Part shown: piece by piece, positions 16,651-25,659 of the stretch
How positions within the stretch are numbered: the stretch's first letter is position 1
How the letters are laid out: each line of letters begins with the position of its first letter
Assembly: GCA_938045565.1 (NCBI GenBank)
Contig: CALIAZ010000021.1
Location: forward strand, 1 to 64,000
DNA length: 64,000 bases
Source: an uncultured Atopobium sp.
GTDB lineage: Bacteria > Actinomycetota > Coriobacteriia > Coriobacteriales > Atopobiaceae
Direction: 5' to 3'
Notes under the pieces: model-generated
What the model was told of the DNA's origin: nothing
The model's input: only the letters and a program-made list of their open reading frames with translations
Databases searched by the model: none
Position numbers and translations under genes: made by a program

Positions 16651-18261
16651 TTACTTGCTTGCAAGACGTGGGAACAGAGCGTCTCCCTTAGAAACAGCCA
16701 GGCCGCCCTGAAGCTTGCCCCATACGCACTCGCTGCGGGTATCGGTAGAAGTAATCTCTGCCTCATCAAGGCTCATACGGCGAAGAACCTCTGCAGATGT
16801 GGTAGGCATGAATGGCATAAAGAGATGTGCGCAAATGCGGATAGACTCAAGCAGCGTATAAATAATCTCTGCAAGCTCTGCAGCACGCTCTGGATCTTTT
16901 GCCACCGTCCAAGGAGCAGCATCCTCAATGTAGTGGTTAGCTGCGTGGACAAGCTCCATGATGATATTCTTAGCGCCTACGTAGTCCATCTTCTCCATGC
17001 AAGCGGCATAGCGGTCATAGATGCCCTCAGCCAGCTTGCGCAGCGGATGGTCTGCAGCAACAGAAGAACCATCAAAGGTTGGAGTGACACCCTCAAAGTA
17101 CTTATCGCTCATATTAAGGGCGCGAGAAACCAAGTTACCCCAGCTATTTGCCAGGTCAGCGTTATAAACCTGCTCCATGCGCTCGAAGGAAATGCCCGAG
17201 TCCTCACCAGGGGTGACATCGGTCATGAAGTAATAACGATAGCCCTCAACGCCAAGCAAATCCAAAACATCCTTAGGTGCAATGGCGTTTCCGCGAGACT
17301 TGCTCATCTTCTCAACAACGCCGGTCTCAGAATTACGGACGTTCAAGAAGCCGTGAGCAAAGATGTGCTCAGGAACAGCCTCGCCAAGGGCCATAAGCAT
17401 TGCAGGCCAAATGACGCAATGGAAGCGGATGATGTCCTTGCCAACAACGTGCATCTGAGCTGGCCAGAAGCGCTTTCTCATAGCAGCAGCCTCTGGGCTG
17501 TCATCACCGTAGCCAACAGCGGTGTAGTAGTTGAGAAGAGCGTCAAACCAGACGTAGGTTACGTGAGATTCATCAAAAGGAACTGGAACGCCCCAGTCAA
17601 AGCTGGTACGAGATACAGAAATATCCTGGAGGCCAGACTCAACAAAGCTGCGTACCTCGTTGGCACGGAAATCTGGTTCAATGAAATCTGGGTGCTCAGC
17701 ATACAGCTCAAGCAGCTTGTCCTGGAATGCGGAAAGCTTGAAGAACCAAGACTCCTCAGAAACACGCTCAAGCTCACGATGGCAATCTGGGCAAAGGTGT
17801 GCGCCCTTGCAACCAGCCTCTTCGTCTGCCTTTTCTACCTGGGTCTCGGTGAAGAAGGTCTCCTCATGGATGCAGTACCAACCATCGTAGGATCCCTTGT
17901 AGATAAAGCCAGCCTCACGCATGCGCTCCCACAGATACTGGACAGCTTTTACGTGGCGCTCATCGGTAGTACGGATGAAATCATCGTATGAAATGTTGAG
18001 CTCCTCATAAAGTCCCTTAAAAAAAGGAACCTGGGAATCACACCATGCCTGTGGAGACAAGCCATGATCAGCTGCAGCAAGAGCGACCTTCTCGCCATGC
18101 TCGTCCATACCAGTAAGGAAAAAAACATCGTAACCAGCGGCGCGCCTAAAGCGAGCCTGGATATCGCAAAGCAGGGTGCAGTACGCAGTTCCCAGGTGTG
18201 GCTTTGCGTTGACGTAATAAATTGGGGTGGTAATAAAGTATGACGGCATAGCCTCGGGCAT
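16651..18261 (-). CDS. metG: methionyl-tRNA synthetase
   Basis: A 536-residue class I synthetase with the HIGH-type motif PHLGT at 21-25, the DEHGEKV region, a zinc-like Cys pair (CKGAHLCPDC) and KMSKSRGNA. The anticodon-binding helical domain follows. No C-terminal EMAP-like tRNA-binding domain is present, so it is the short form. ATG with AAAGGGAG upstream. No T-box or other leader structure is apparent in the 220-base upstream interval, which ends at the stem-loop of the next gene. Confidence 0.95.
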   Translation of the reverse strand: MPEAMPSYFITTPIYYVNAKPHLGTAYCTLLCDIQARFRRAAGYDVFFLTGMDEHGEKVALAAADHGLSPQAWCDSQVPFFKGLYEELNISYDDFIRTTDERHVKAVQYLWERMREAGFIYKGSYDGWYCIHEETFFTETQVEKADEEAGCKGAHLCPDCHRELERVSEESWFFKLSAFQDKLLELYAEHPDFIEPDFRANEVRSFVESGLQDISVSRTSFDWGVPVPFDESHVTYVWFDALLNYYTAVGYGDDSPEAAAMRKRFWPAQMHVVGKDIIRFHCVIWPAMLMALGEAVPEHIFAHGFLNVRNSETGVVEKMSKSRGNAIAPKDVLDLLGVEGYRYYFMTDVTPGEDSGISFERMEQVYNADLANSWGNLVSRALNMSDKYFEGVTPTFDGSSVAADHPLRKLAEGIYDRYAACMEKMDYVGAKNIIMELVHAANHYIEDAAPWTVAKDPERAAELAEIIYTLLESIRICAHLFMPFMPTTSAEVLRRMSLDEAEITSTDTRSECVWGKLQGGLAVSKGDALFPRLASK

Positions 18262-18416
18262 AATGACTCCCTTTGTGTAAGTTGCAATAACTTATTTATT
18301 GTAACAGTTAAATATCTACATTGTTTATATGCGTATTACGTGCAGTTTTTATTAATGATGAGATTTAGAAGATACGTTAAAAATGATAATTTAGGCGCAC
18401 GTGAGACACAAAGCGA

Positions 18417-18445
18417 ACCCCCTCCCGTTCAAACGAAGAGGGGGT
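18417..18445 (-). terminator. stem-loop downstream of DUF2335 gene
   Basis: CCCCCTC and GAGGGGG arms with an inner CGTT/AACG pairing form a strong hairpin 37 bases past the stop. The following T-run on the minus strand is weak. Confidence 0.6.
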
Positions 18446-18481
18446 GTAAACCTTAATACTAAGATACCTCAGAAACGGAAT

Positions 18482-19072
18482 CTACTTAACATTACTTCTT
18501 TGGCTGAACGCCCTACTGACAGCAACGCCACCAAGCACCGTAAGTGCTGCCACCGCGACATTTGGCTGACTGAGATAAAAAGATATAAACACAACCATAA
18601 TAAGCGCTATATTTATAATAAAAGTCATCCACAGAGCCGTATTAATTTTTTTATTTTCTTGATCTAGAATCGCATTACGCCTTTCTGACTCTTTCCGATC
18701 AAGTTCTCTGTACGCCTCAAGAGTCTTATCATTTCGTTCAGACTCTCTTTCAAACTCTCTAATTATGGCATCTTGCGCTTTATCGTCGTATTGATTAAAA
18801 ACACTTGGCGGTGGTAAAGGACCGCTCCATTCCATACACTGTGTACTAACACTCGCTAAAGTATCGGCGATGTTGTCGTCTAACTCTGCGTATTCAGGCT
18901 CTTGTTGATAGGAGAGTAGCCGCGTGTCTTGAGAAGAATCTGCTGTGCTACTTTTGTGGTAACCATCTTCTGTGTCGCTTCTCTGGACTCTTTCGCCATT
19001 CTGCGGTACTCCGCTGTCATATCCAGACCTGGCCATATTGGCATTAGCAGTGTCCTTTCTTTCATTTTCCAC
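18482..19072 (-). CDS. DUF2335-family membrane protein
   Basis: A 196-residue protein. The first 90 residues are polar and disordered. Then comes the DUF2335 signature GPLPPPSVFNQYDD followed by a charged helix (AIIREFERESERNDKTLE and onward). Two C-terminal transmembrane helices follow (about 145-165 and 168-186). DUF2335 proteins are small membrane proteins of unknown function, often near mobile or phage genes. The start has a very strong AAAGGAGGAGG. Upstream lies a decayed surface-protein relic, so this locus may be accessory. Confidence 0.8.
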   Translation of the reverse strand: MENERKDTANANMARSGYDSGVPQNGERVQRSDTEDGYHKSSTADSSQDTRLLSYQQEPEYAELDDNIADTLASVSTQCMEWSGPLPPPSVFNQYDDKAQDAIIREFERESERNDKTLEAYRELDRKESERRNAILDQENKKINTALWMTFIINIALIMVVFISFYLSQPNVAVAALTVLGGVAVSRAFSQRSNVK

Positions 19073-19177
19073 TACCTCCTCCTTTTGTGACCTCTTTAAG
19101 GTGACTTAATATGTTAGCTATTTTTTACCCAGAATGTAAGAAATTTTTACGCATTTAAGCGTCATAGTACAAAAACA

Positions 19178-19570
19178 CTACTTAGTGTAGTGAGGTAAAT
19201 CGGATAACTTCATCTGTATAAACCCATACCATGCTATTAATCTAGACAAAACATCCACAATAACTGCATAAGCGTAATCATTGTGGATGTGGATACTGCC
19301 AGAAATCAAGTTACCGTTTTTTGAAGCAAAATACTTCTTGCCTTCAGCATCAAAGATATCAGTAGTCATATAGCTATCAATCACGAAGTAATAGTCATAG
19401 CAACTAATGTGTTGAAAAACTGTAAATATAACTCATTCCTGTAGTCTTTCCTCTAGACAAGGATAGAACCAGTCCGAGCCGTCAGATTGCTAATATGTGA
19501 CTGCGCAACCTCGTGAGTTAAAGTAATACCAATAACCTTTGAAGAACGCCAGCTGACTATAAGAGTAGTA
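19178..19570 (-). pseudogene. decayed cell-wall-binding-repeat (choline/glucan-binding-like) protein
   Basis: One minus-strand frame reads GYWYYFNSRGCAVTY, stop, QSDGSDWFYP and onward, stop, then DSYMTTDIFDAEGKKYF and ASKNGNLISGS to TAG at 19178. Aromatic-Gly units of the type W-Y-Y-F-x-S-x-G are the signature of cell-wall/glucan-binding repeats. TAG (19490-19492) stands where W is expected, and TGA is at 19433-19435. No start or signal peptide is present. This explains most of the roughly 580-base interval without a whole gene (19073-19654); the remainder has only a weak hairpin. Confidence 0.55.
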
Positions 19571-19607
19571 CGAACTTAGAATAGTTACATACCACCTAGA
19601 GTTACAC

Positions 19608-19639
19608 GCCCAGTATAGAGCAAATGCTGGGCTTTCTTT
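19608..19639 (+). terminator. weak hairpin with T-rich tail
   Basis: GCCCAG and CTGGGC arms with a 13-base loop, followed by TTTCTTT on the plus strand. It lies 16 bases past the rsmI stop, so its direction does not suit rsmI well. Confidence 0.35.
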
Positions 19640-19654
19640 GTGTTGGTATAGTGA

Positions 19655-20530
19655 TTATGCCTCATGAGTAAGAATTGCCTGATATGCCTCATCGCGCGCA
19701 ATACCAAACTTCTGAGCAAGTTCCTTGGCTAAGGCTGATTTTCTAATGCCAGCAGCAAGACCCGCCTGGATAGCATCTTCGAGCGAGAGCTGAGACTCGC
19801 CCGCTGCCTGCGATGATGCAGAGGAAAGCTCTTCTTCTGTGGGGACTGCAATGACCAGAACACACTCGCCTTTAAGGTTTTCTTTTGCTGCAAGAGTCTC
19901 AACAAGGCAAGGTGCCACGTCGCGCACCACTTCTTCGTGCAGCTTGGTGAGCTCTCTGACAAGAGCCACCTGCCTAGTTGGAAACACCTCGGCTATGGCC
20001 TCAACCGTTGCAAGCGCCCTAAACGGAGATTCATACAGCACAATAGTGCCAGGAATTGCCGCAAGCTGCTGCAAGCGCTGAACAATCTGCCCGTGCTTTC
20101 TAGGCAAAAAGCCTTCAAAAAAGAAATGGTCACTTGCCAAGCCTGATGCAACAAGCGCACAGGTCACCGCAGAAGGGCCCGGAATAACCTCTGTTGCAAG
20201 TCCTTCTGAAAGCGCCGCATCAACCAAATGCTGACCCGGGTCAGAGATGCCCGGCATACCCGCATCTGACACAAACGCAACACGCTGACCAGCACGAAGC
20301 CTTTCAAGCGTTGGCTCAATTTGCGACTCAATAATATTTTGATCACAGCGCTGCAGCGGCACATGAATATCAAATGCCGAGAGGAGCTTTGAGGTCACGC
20401 GCGTGTCCTCACATAAAATGACATCTGCTGCAGCAAGCGTTTCTTTAACGCGCGGTGACGCATCCGAAAGGTTACCAATAGGCGTGCCCACAATAGACAG
20501 TTTACCTGCTAAAAGAGTAGATTCTGTCAT
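19655..20530 (-). CDS. rsmI: 16S rRNA (C1402) 2'-O-ribose methyltransferase
   Basis: A 291-residue tetrapyrrole-methylase-fold enzyme: LSIVGTPIGNLSDASPRV, CEDTRVTSKLL, FVSDAGMPGISDPG, EVIPGPSAV and the FFEGFLPRK loop are all RsmI hallmarks. It methylates C1402 in the 16S rRNA decoding centre with SAM. A C-terminal helical domain (AGIRKSALAKELAQKFGI) completes it. Its ATG overlaps the stop of the GH5-like gene by one base (TAATG), so they are co-translated. Confidence 0.93.
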   Translation of the reverse strand: MTESTLLAGKLSIVGTPIGNLSDASPRVKETLAAADVILCEDTRVTSKLLSAFDIHVPLQRCDQNIIESQIEPTLERLRAGQRVAFVSDAGMPGISDPGQHLVDAALSEGLATEVIPGPSAVTCALVASGLASDHFFFEGFLPRKHGQIVQRLQQLAAIPGTIVLYESPFRALATVEAIAEVFPTRQVALVRELTKLHEEVVRDVAPCLVETLAAKENLKGECVLVIAVPTEEELSSASSQAAGESQLSLEDAIQAGLAAGIRKSALAKELAQKFGIARDEAYQAILTHEA

Positions 20531-21570
20531 TACTCGAGCATTCCCCTCTCAAACGTTGCAAGCGCAACGCGTGCGTCCCATGCAGCCAAAAATGCGGAGG
20601 TCTTCCAGGTCTGGAAGAACCATGCAGGACACGTATTGTACACTTTGAGCTGGCCCGAGGTATAAATGCGCTCAAGTGCAATTCTTCCTTCTGCCGTCAT
20701 AGCGCCGTCAATGCTTGGCAGCGATGCGGACCACTTGCCCACCATAACTGGTAGGCCACCTGAAGCAGAAGTCTTCAAATACGCTTCGTTTTTATCAATA
20801 AGCTGCTGTACACCGCGAGGACCTGAGCAATCAATTCCCTCGCAAGGTTTATCAAGGTGAGCATCAAGCCAAACGTTTTGATAGGCCTGCTGGCTCATAA
20901 AACGCCTAAATCCCTGAGGCCAACCACCATCTGGGAGAATAACCACAGGCTCTTCTCCTGCAACAGATCTAATAGCCTCATACGCACGGCGATAATAGTT
21001 TCTGAGCGAGTGACCAGGGATTCCATCAGTGAGCTTAAAACCCTTGCGCACGCGAGGCTTAACCTCATCAGCTACTTCGATGCCATAAAAACCACTGCGG
21101 TGAGCATAGTGAAGGGCAAGCTTATGCAGAATAGAAAGAGACTTTTCTCCAGAAATTCTGGTACGTGGAGCACCACCTGGCTGATCGTCCAAACCATCGG
21201 GCAATCCTGGATTTACTGCCAGTACAAAAATAACATGCAAACCAAGCTCTTCTGCCCATTCAAGAGCCTTATCAAGCTCAGCAATACAGCTTAAATATGG
21301 TGTATCAGCGGCTTGTTCGTCAAAAACATACCAAGGCACAGAAATTCTCGCCGCATTAAAACCGCGAGCGGCAATGCTCACAAAGTCAGAGCTCTGAATA
21401 AATGAAGAACGATGCGCTTTAACAAGATTATGGTAGTCCTCAACACCTAGTGCTTTAATGAGCTGAGCTTCATCAACACAGCCAGTACGCGCAAACGGCT
21501 CAGGAGTTACCCACGGTTCAAGCGTAAGCCAACCGGTTAAATTGACACCTCGCAATGTTCCGTGAGCCAT
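20530..21570 (-). CDS. GH5-like (exo-beta-1,3-glucanase fold) protein lacking catalytic residues
   Basis: A 346-residue TIM-barrel protein from ATG 21570 (GAGGTGG upstream). It opens like GH5_9 exoglucanases (LRGVNLTGWLTLEPWVTPEPF) and keeps the ARISVPWYVF strand. The active site is altered: the usual NEP acid/base motif is DEV (Glu169 kept, Asn lost), the HGAPG loop reads AVNPG, and the nucleophile motif GEWS reads GKWS with Lys279 in place of Glu. No signal peptide is seen, so it is probably cytosolic. It may be a pseudoenzyme or carbohydrate-binding protein. It is coupled to rsmI, a pairing with no obvious biochemical sense. Confidence 0.8.
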   Translation of the reverse strand: MAHGTLRGVNLTGWLTLEPWVTPEPFARTGCVDEAQLIKALGVEDYHNLVKAHRSSFIQSSDFVSIAARGFNAARISVPWYVFDEQAADTPYLSCIAELDKALEWAEELGLHVIFVLAVNPGLPDGLDDQPGGAPRTRISGEKSLSILHKLALHYAHRSGFYGIEVADEVKPRVRKGFKLTDGIPGHSLRNYYRRAYEAIRSVAGEEPVVILPDGGWPQGFRRFMSQQAYQNVWLDAHLDKPCEGIDCSGPRGVQQLIDKNEAYLKTSASGGLPVMVGKWSASLPSIDGAMTAEGRIALERIYTSGQLKVYNTCPAWFFQTWKTSAFLAAWDARVALATFERGMLE

Positions 21571-21662
21571 GAAATTCCACCTCGCCAAAAGATAAAACCT
21601 CTACATACGTAGAGTATACCCATCGAGGTTATATTGCTCACACAAGCTTTAAAAACAACAGG

Positions 21663-22091
21663 TTACTTCATATTTTTTGAATAAATGGCGCAATTGTTTG
21701 GCGTCTCATCAACCTCAACAGAAGATACAGGTAAGCCTTCCGCTTCGAGTTGCTCAAACAGATACTTAGCCAGATTTTCTGCTGTTGTTCTAAACGGCAA
21801 AATGGTAAGCGAGAAACCCTCCTCTTTAAGACAGGTCAGCGTCTTTTCAGAAAGAGAACCCTCCTCAATCAAAAACGTATGATCAAGAGAATCACACAGC
21901 GCACGGACCTTGCACTTAAAGACGCCAAAGTCCATAACCATGTCTTTTTCTGTACCAGACTCACCAAGCTCTGCAGCAGAAATGCAGGCAGTCACATGCC
22001 AACGATGACCATGCAGATTCTCGCACTTGCCATAGTAGTTGGTGAGAAAATGCGCTGAGTCAAAAGCATATTCGGTCTTGAGCGTATACAT
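21663..22091 (-). CDS. queD: 6-carboxy-5,6,7,8-tetrahydropterin synthase (QueD)
   Basis: A 142-residue T-fold enzyme with the zinc histidines in DSAHFL and NLHGHRWHV, the DFG stretch (MVMDFGVFK), LDHTFL, and the terminal VDETPNN. Cysteine at NYYGKCENLHGH is the catalytic one. It makes the queuosine precursor 6-carboxytetrahydropterin. It overlaps the ricT stop by one base (TAATG). No queC/E/F is seen here, so the rest of the pathway would be elsewhere, or the enzyme serves another pterin route. Confidence 0.9.
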   Translation of the reverse strand: MYTLKTEYAFDSAHFLTNYYGKCENLHGHRWHVTACISAAELGESGTEKDMVMDFGVFKCKVRALCDSLDHTFLIEEGSLSEKTLTCLKEEGFSLTILPFRTTAENLAKYLFEQLEAEGLPVSSVEVDETPNNCAIYSKNMK

Positions 22092-23656
22092 TACGCGTTG
22101 TCCTTTGCACCGCGTCCGCGATCATCGCGTCCAGCTCTTCTGTGCCTACGACGTGCAGCGTTTTGTGGCTGAGCGTCTCTAGGTGCACCGTTAGAAGCAC
22201 CGTTAGATCCAGAAGCATTCTGTGGAGCGCTCTGTGAAGCACTCTGAGCCTTCATACCTGCTCTATCACCTGGACGACGAGTCCTCTTTACGCGGACTGG
22301 AGTCTGTGCCTCATCAGATTTCTGTGGCGCTTGAGGAGCATCTGTTCTTCTAAAGCGCTTTCCCTGTGGCTGCTTCTGCGCAGGAGCTGTGCTCTGCTCA
22401 CTTTTTTGAGGAGCCTGCGTATTTGCAGCGCCCTCTTCTGTTGCGTGATGACGGCGGCGGGTACGACGCAGTGTATCTGTTGCAGCGTCAAAGGTGCTGG
22501 AACCAGGATTAACCTGAGCGTTCTTTGAGGTTCTTACGCGACGGGTGCGAGAAGAACTTTGAGCTCCCTGCTCTTCTCGAGCGTTTCTTGTTCCAGAGTT
22601 CTTAGCGTTTTCCTGCTTATTTGCAGAGTTCTGCTCGGAGCGCTCACGCTTGCGCCTTGGAGCCTCAGTAACAAAGAGGTCAGGATTAATCTCTGGCTCT
22701 TCATCAACAATGAGGCCGTTTGCTCTATCAAGCTCTGCCAGAGCCATCTGAACCTCAACAGATTCAAGACGCTCAAGAGCAGCGCGAGAAACACTGTCTG
22801 GCCTGCAGGAACAGCCAAGATCTTCCGACTTCTGCTGTGCTGCAGGAGAGGCATCCATATCAGCAAGAGGAATGCGTACCACTTTGCCACTCTCTAGGCG
22901 AAGGGCAATCTCTTCTTTTGGCGTGTTGTATTCAACAATTTTTGCCATGCCCAAAGGAGTCTCAATAACAGCGTTGCGCTTTGGAGCACGGTTTTTGAAG
23001 TCACGATACGCTTCAAACTCATAGCGCAAGCAGCACATTAAGCGGCCGCAAGCACCGGAAATCTTGGTGGAGTTCAAAGGCAAATCCTGCTCTTTTGCCA
23101 TGCGAATAGAAACTGGCTCAAAAGAGAGGCCAAACCTTCTACAGCAGAGCTCTTGTCCGCAGTGACCATAACCACCAATAACCGCTGCTTCTTCTCTGAC
23201 ACCAATCTGACGCATATCAATGCGCTCATGAAGCTCATGAGAAAGCTCGCGCACAAGCTGCCTAAAGTCCACGCGATCATCCGCCGAGAAGTAACATACG
23301 ACCTTCTCGCCATCAAAAAGATACTCGACGCCAATAGGCTTCATCTCAAGTTCTTCTTGAACAGCAAACTTCCTGAACACAGGAAGCGCAGCCTCGCCCT
23401 TAGCGGCAAGCTCTTCTGCGCGAGCAAGGTCCTCTTCTGTTGCTACACGAACAACATCTTTGAGCTCAGCTTTGTTTGTCTTGTACTCAAACTCTTCCTG
23501 TGAAATCTCACGAGGATCAGCAACAGCAAGACCAATCTCTAGACCGCGCTCGGTCTGACAAATGACGTGGTCACCTTCAAGAACACCGGACTCCTTTGGA
23601 TCAAACCAAAGGTCGCGCGCGGCGTATTCAAATTTCACCGGGACAACGGTGGGCAT
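22091..23656 (-). CDS. ricT: PSP1-domain protein RicT (YaaT-like) with disordered tail
   Basis: A 521-residue protein. The first 270 residues are the PSP1 domain with cysteine clusters CGQELCCRRFG and CGRLMCCLRYE, which in Bacillus RicT hold an Fe-S cluster shared with RicA and RicF. That complex assists RNase Y in mRNA maturation. Residues 310-521 are a long Arg/Gln/Ala/Ser-rich disordered tail (many RRRHH- and RTRR-type patches), well beyond the usual family length, which suggests nucleic-acid contact. ATG with AAGGAGG overlaps the holB stop by 22 bases, as in the common tmk-holB-ricT cluster. Confidence 0.9.
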   Translation of the reverse strand: MPTVVPVKFEYAARDLWFDPKESGVLEGDHVICQTERGLEIGLAVADPREISQEEFEYKTNKAELKDVVRVATEEDLARAEELAAKGEAALPVFRKFAVQEELEMKPIGVEYLFDGEKVVCYFSADDRVDFRQLVRELSHELHERIDMRQIGVREEAAVIGGYGHCGQELCCRRFGLSFEPVSIRMAKEQDLPLNSTKISGACGRLMCCLRYEFEAYRDFKNRAPKRNAVIETPLGMAKIVEYNTPKEEIALRLESGKVVRIPLADMDASPAAQQKSEDLGCSCRPDSVSRAALERLESVEVQMALAELDRANGLIVDEEPEINPDLFVTEAPRRKRERSEQNSANKQENAKNSGTRNAREEQGAQSSSRTRRVRTSKNAQVNPGSSTFDAATDTLRRTRRRHHATEEGAANTQAPQKSEQSTAPAQKQPQGKRFRRTDAPQAPQKSDEAQTPVRVKRTRRPGDRAGMKAQSASQSAPQNASGSNGASNGAPRDAQPQNAARRRHRRAGRDDRGRGAKDNA

Positions 23657-24804
23657 GTAAGTGCCTCCTTGATATGCAGCAGCATAACCTCAAGGGTTAG
23701 CTGGGGAGAAACAGAGCGATCCAGGTTGTATTGAGCCTCTTGCACAGCAGCAAGAGCTCCCAAAACACCCTGGGTATGAGTTTGAGATGCAACGCGGTCA
23801 ATAATGCCTGCTGCATCCGTATTTACTATTTCTTCATCAACTGCCTCGCAACACAAAAGCACGTCGCGAAGAAGCGATTCCAGAATTGCCAACATTTCTA
23901 TGATACCCGAACGCTCGCGCGCTGTGAGTTCTCGCTTATTTGCAGCTTCAACCTGCTTTAACGCAGCGCTCGTAAGAAAGTCCTCGTTTTGGGCAAGCGC
24001 CTCTTCTTGGGCACGTCTTACGTCACCTAGAGGAATTTTTGCAGCTTCTATCAGCTCTTTTGCGGAAGTAAGCACATCCCACGAGTCGTTCCTGAGCAGG
24101 TTGCCAAAAACATCAATAAGCTGTCTGCGAATGTTTTTGCGTGTAGAAGACTGCAAAAACTCCACAGCTCTACCAGGGGTTCCTGTTGCTGCAAGCGCAA
24201 TACGAGCTTCCTGTTCTGTGGCGGAAATCTCTCTCATAATAGCGGCTTTAGCAGCAGCGTCAGTAAGCGTTCTAAACGCAACTACCTGACAGCGAGAAAC
24301 AATAGTGGGAAGCACCGCAGAAGAAGAGCGCGCAGACAGAATAAAGATGGTGTCTGCAGGTGGCTCTTCAATAGTTTTAAGCAGCGCATTTGCTGAGTTT
24401 TCTCTGAGCAAATCAGCGCGGTCAATCACATAAATCTTATGAGCTGAGCGCATGGGCGCCAGACTAACGTCTGCAATAAGCTGACGAATCTGCTCAATAA
24501 GATAGCCATTTGCGGAAGTTGGAGTAAGCACGTGCACGTCAGGGTGGGTACCGCGAGAAATACGAATGCAGTCGTCACAGGCAGCGTCGCCACCTTGAGC
24601 ACAGAGAACACACTGCGCTAAAGCCTTGGCCGCAAGACCTTTACCAGAACCAGGAGCACCTACAAATAAATAGGCATGAGCAAGCTTGTGCTCATGCAGT
24701 GCGCGCGCAAGCAAGTTCTGGACCTGAGGTTGATCCTGAAGACGCGTTAATGCCTGAGGAAGTGGATAGGTGTTCTGCGTAGTATGTGCGCACTCTTGAG
24801 TCAT
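23635..24804 (-). CDS. holB: DNA polymerase III delta' subunit
   Basis: A roughly 389-residue clamp-loader AAA+ subunit. It has P-loop GAPGSGKGLAAKAL, the zinc module CVLC...CDDC, VYVID-type Walker B (KIYVIDRADLL), LLKTIEEPP and the SRC motif (IVSRCQVV). It loads the sliding clamp with the DnaX subunits. ATG 24804 is chosen; in-frame GTGs at 24819 and 24828 are alternatives that overlap tmk. It sits between tmk and ricT in a tight operon. Confidence 0.9.
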   Translation of the reverse strand: MTQECAHTTQNTYPLPQALTRLQDQPQVQNLLARALHEHKLAHAYLFVGAPGSGKGLAAKALAQCVLCAQGGDAACDDCIRISRGTHPDVHVLTPTSANGYLIEQIRQLIADVSLAPMRSAHKIYVIDRADLLRENSANALLKTIEEPPADTIFILSARSSSAVLPTIVSRCQVVAFRTLTDAAAKAAIMREISATEQEARIALAATGTPGRAVEFLQSSTRKNIRRQLIDVFGNLLRNDSWDVLTSAKELIEAAKIPLGDVRRAQEEALAQNEDFLTSAALKQVEAANKRELTARERSGIIEMLAILESLLRDVLLCCEAVDEEIVNTDAAGIIDRVASQTHTQGVLGALAAVQEAQYNLDRSVSPQLTLEVMLLHIKEALTCPPLSR

Positions 24805-24811
24805 AAACGGA

Positions 24812-25471
24812 TCACTCACCAAGCTCACAAATACCAGGGATAAGATCAGCTAACAGCTGACGGGTACGCGCACGGGCCTCAGCAATACTGCCATCTGCAT
24901 CAACAGCTTTTACGCGCTCTGGCTCCTCTTGCAGCAGCTGCTTATAACCAGCAAAAACACGCTCCTGGAAGGCAACGCCTTCTGCTTCTAGCCTATCGGC
25001 ATCATTTTGCGTAGCGCGTGCATAAGCAACTGTTGGCTCAAGCATAAAGACAAGGGTTCTATCAGGAGAAACCCCACAGCTTCCCAAACGATTTGCACGG
25101 TGTACAAGGTCTGTATTAAGACCGCGACCAGCTGCTTGATACGCATAGGTGGAATCGTAGAAGCGATCACATAAGACAACCTTGCCGGCAGCTAAAGCTG
25201 GACGGATAACCTCTCCTACCAGCTGAGCACGACTTGCTTCATAGAGCAGCAACTCACACTCATCACACATTGCATCGTTTTCTGGATTAAGAACAACGCC
25301 TCTGATCTGCTCAGAAATAGCAGTTCCACCGGGCTCACGAACAAAGACCACGTCAAAACCAAGAGCTTCAAGGTCTTCTCGCAGAAGAGAAGCTTGTGTT
25401 GACTTGCCACAGCCATCAACGCCTTCAAGCGTGATAAACAAACCTTGAGATGTACGTGTGTTTTTGTTCAT
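24812..25471 (-). CDS. tmk: thymidylate kinase
   Basis: A 219-residue dTMP kinase with P-loop EGVDGCGKST, the DR(F/Y) motif CDRFYDSTYAYQ and the lid following TLVFMLEP. It phosphorylates dTMP to dTDP. The ATG at 25471, with GAGGGAGGG upstream, is preferred to the longer frame from 25570. It is the first gene of tmk-holB-ricT-queD. A GTTTCTCGCCA match lies in the upstream region at 25514-25524. Confidence 0.93.
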   Translation of the reverse strand: MNKNTRTSQGLFITLEGVDGCGKSTQASLLREDLEALGFDVVFVREPGGTAISEQIRGVVLNPENDAMCDECELLLYEASRAQLVGEVIRPALAAGKVVLCDRFYDSTYAYQAAGRGLNTDLVHRANRLGSCGVSPDRTLVFMLEPTVAYARATQNDADRLEAEGVAFQERVFAGYKQLLQEEPERVKAVDADGSIAEARARTRQLLADLIPGICELGE

Positions 25472-25628
25472 GCTTCCCTCCCTCTTAACTATCTCACGAT
25501 ACAGGCAGATTGTGTTTCTCGCCATGAATATTCTAAAGGTTTTGCGCATTTCCACATGAAAAGTGCTCAAAAATGGGTAAAAATACGTATGGAGCGGGCG
25601 TTGGAGAGGGACGCTCGTTCTTCCGAAA

Positions 25629-25652
25629 ACGGTGCACCTCTCGATGCACCGT
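25629..25652 (-). terminator. terminator of topA
   Basis: Perfect 8-base arms ACGGTGCA/TGCACCGT, followed on the minus strand by TTTT, 8 bases past the topA stop. Confidence 0.8.
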
Positions 25653-25659
25653 CATACGT

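Noticed and set aside
16621..17991. 456-codon plus-strand frame across metG
   Set aside because: Shadow of metG. Amino-acid composition is unnatural and no motif is present.
18262..18416. T-box or riboswitch leader for metG
   Set aside because: No specifier-loop or T-box sequence and no intrinsic terminator could be seen on the metG side.
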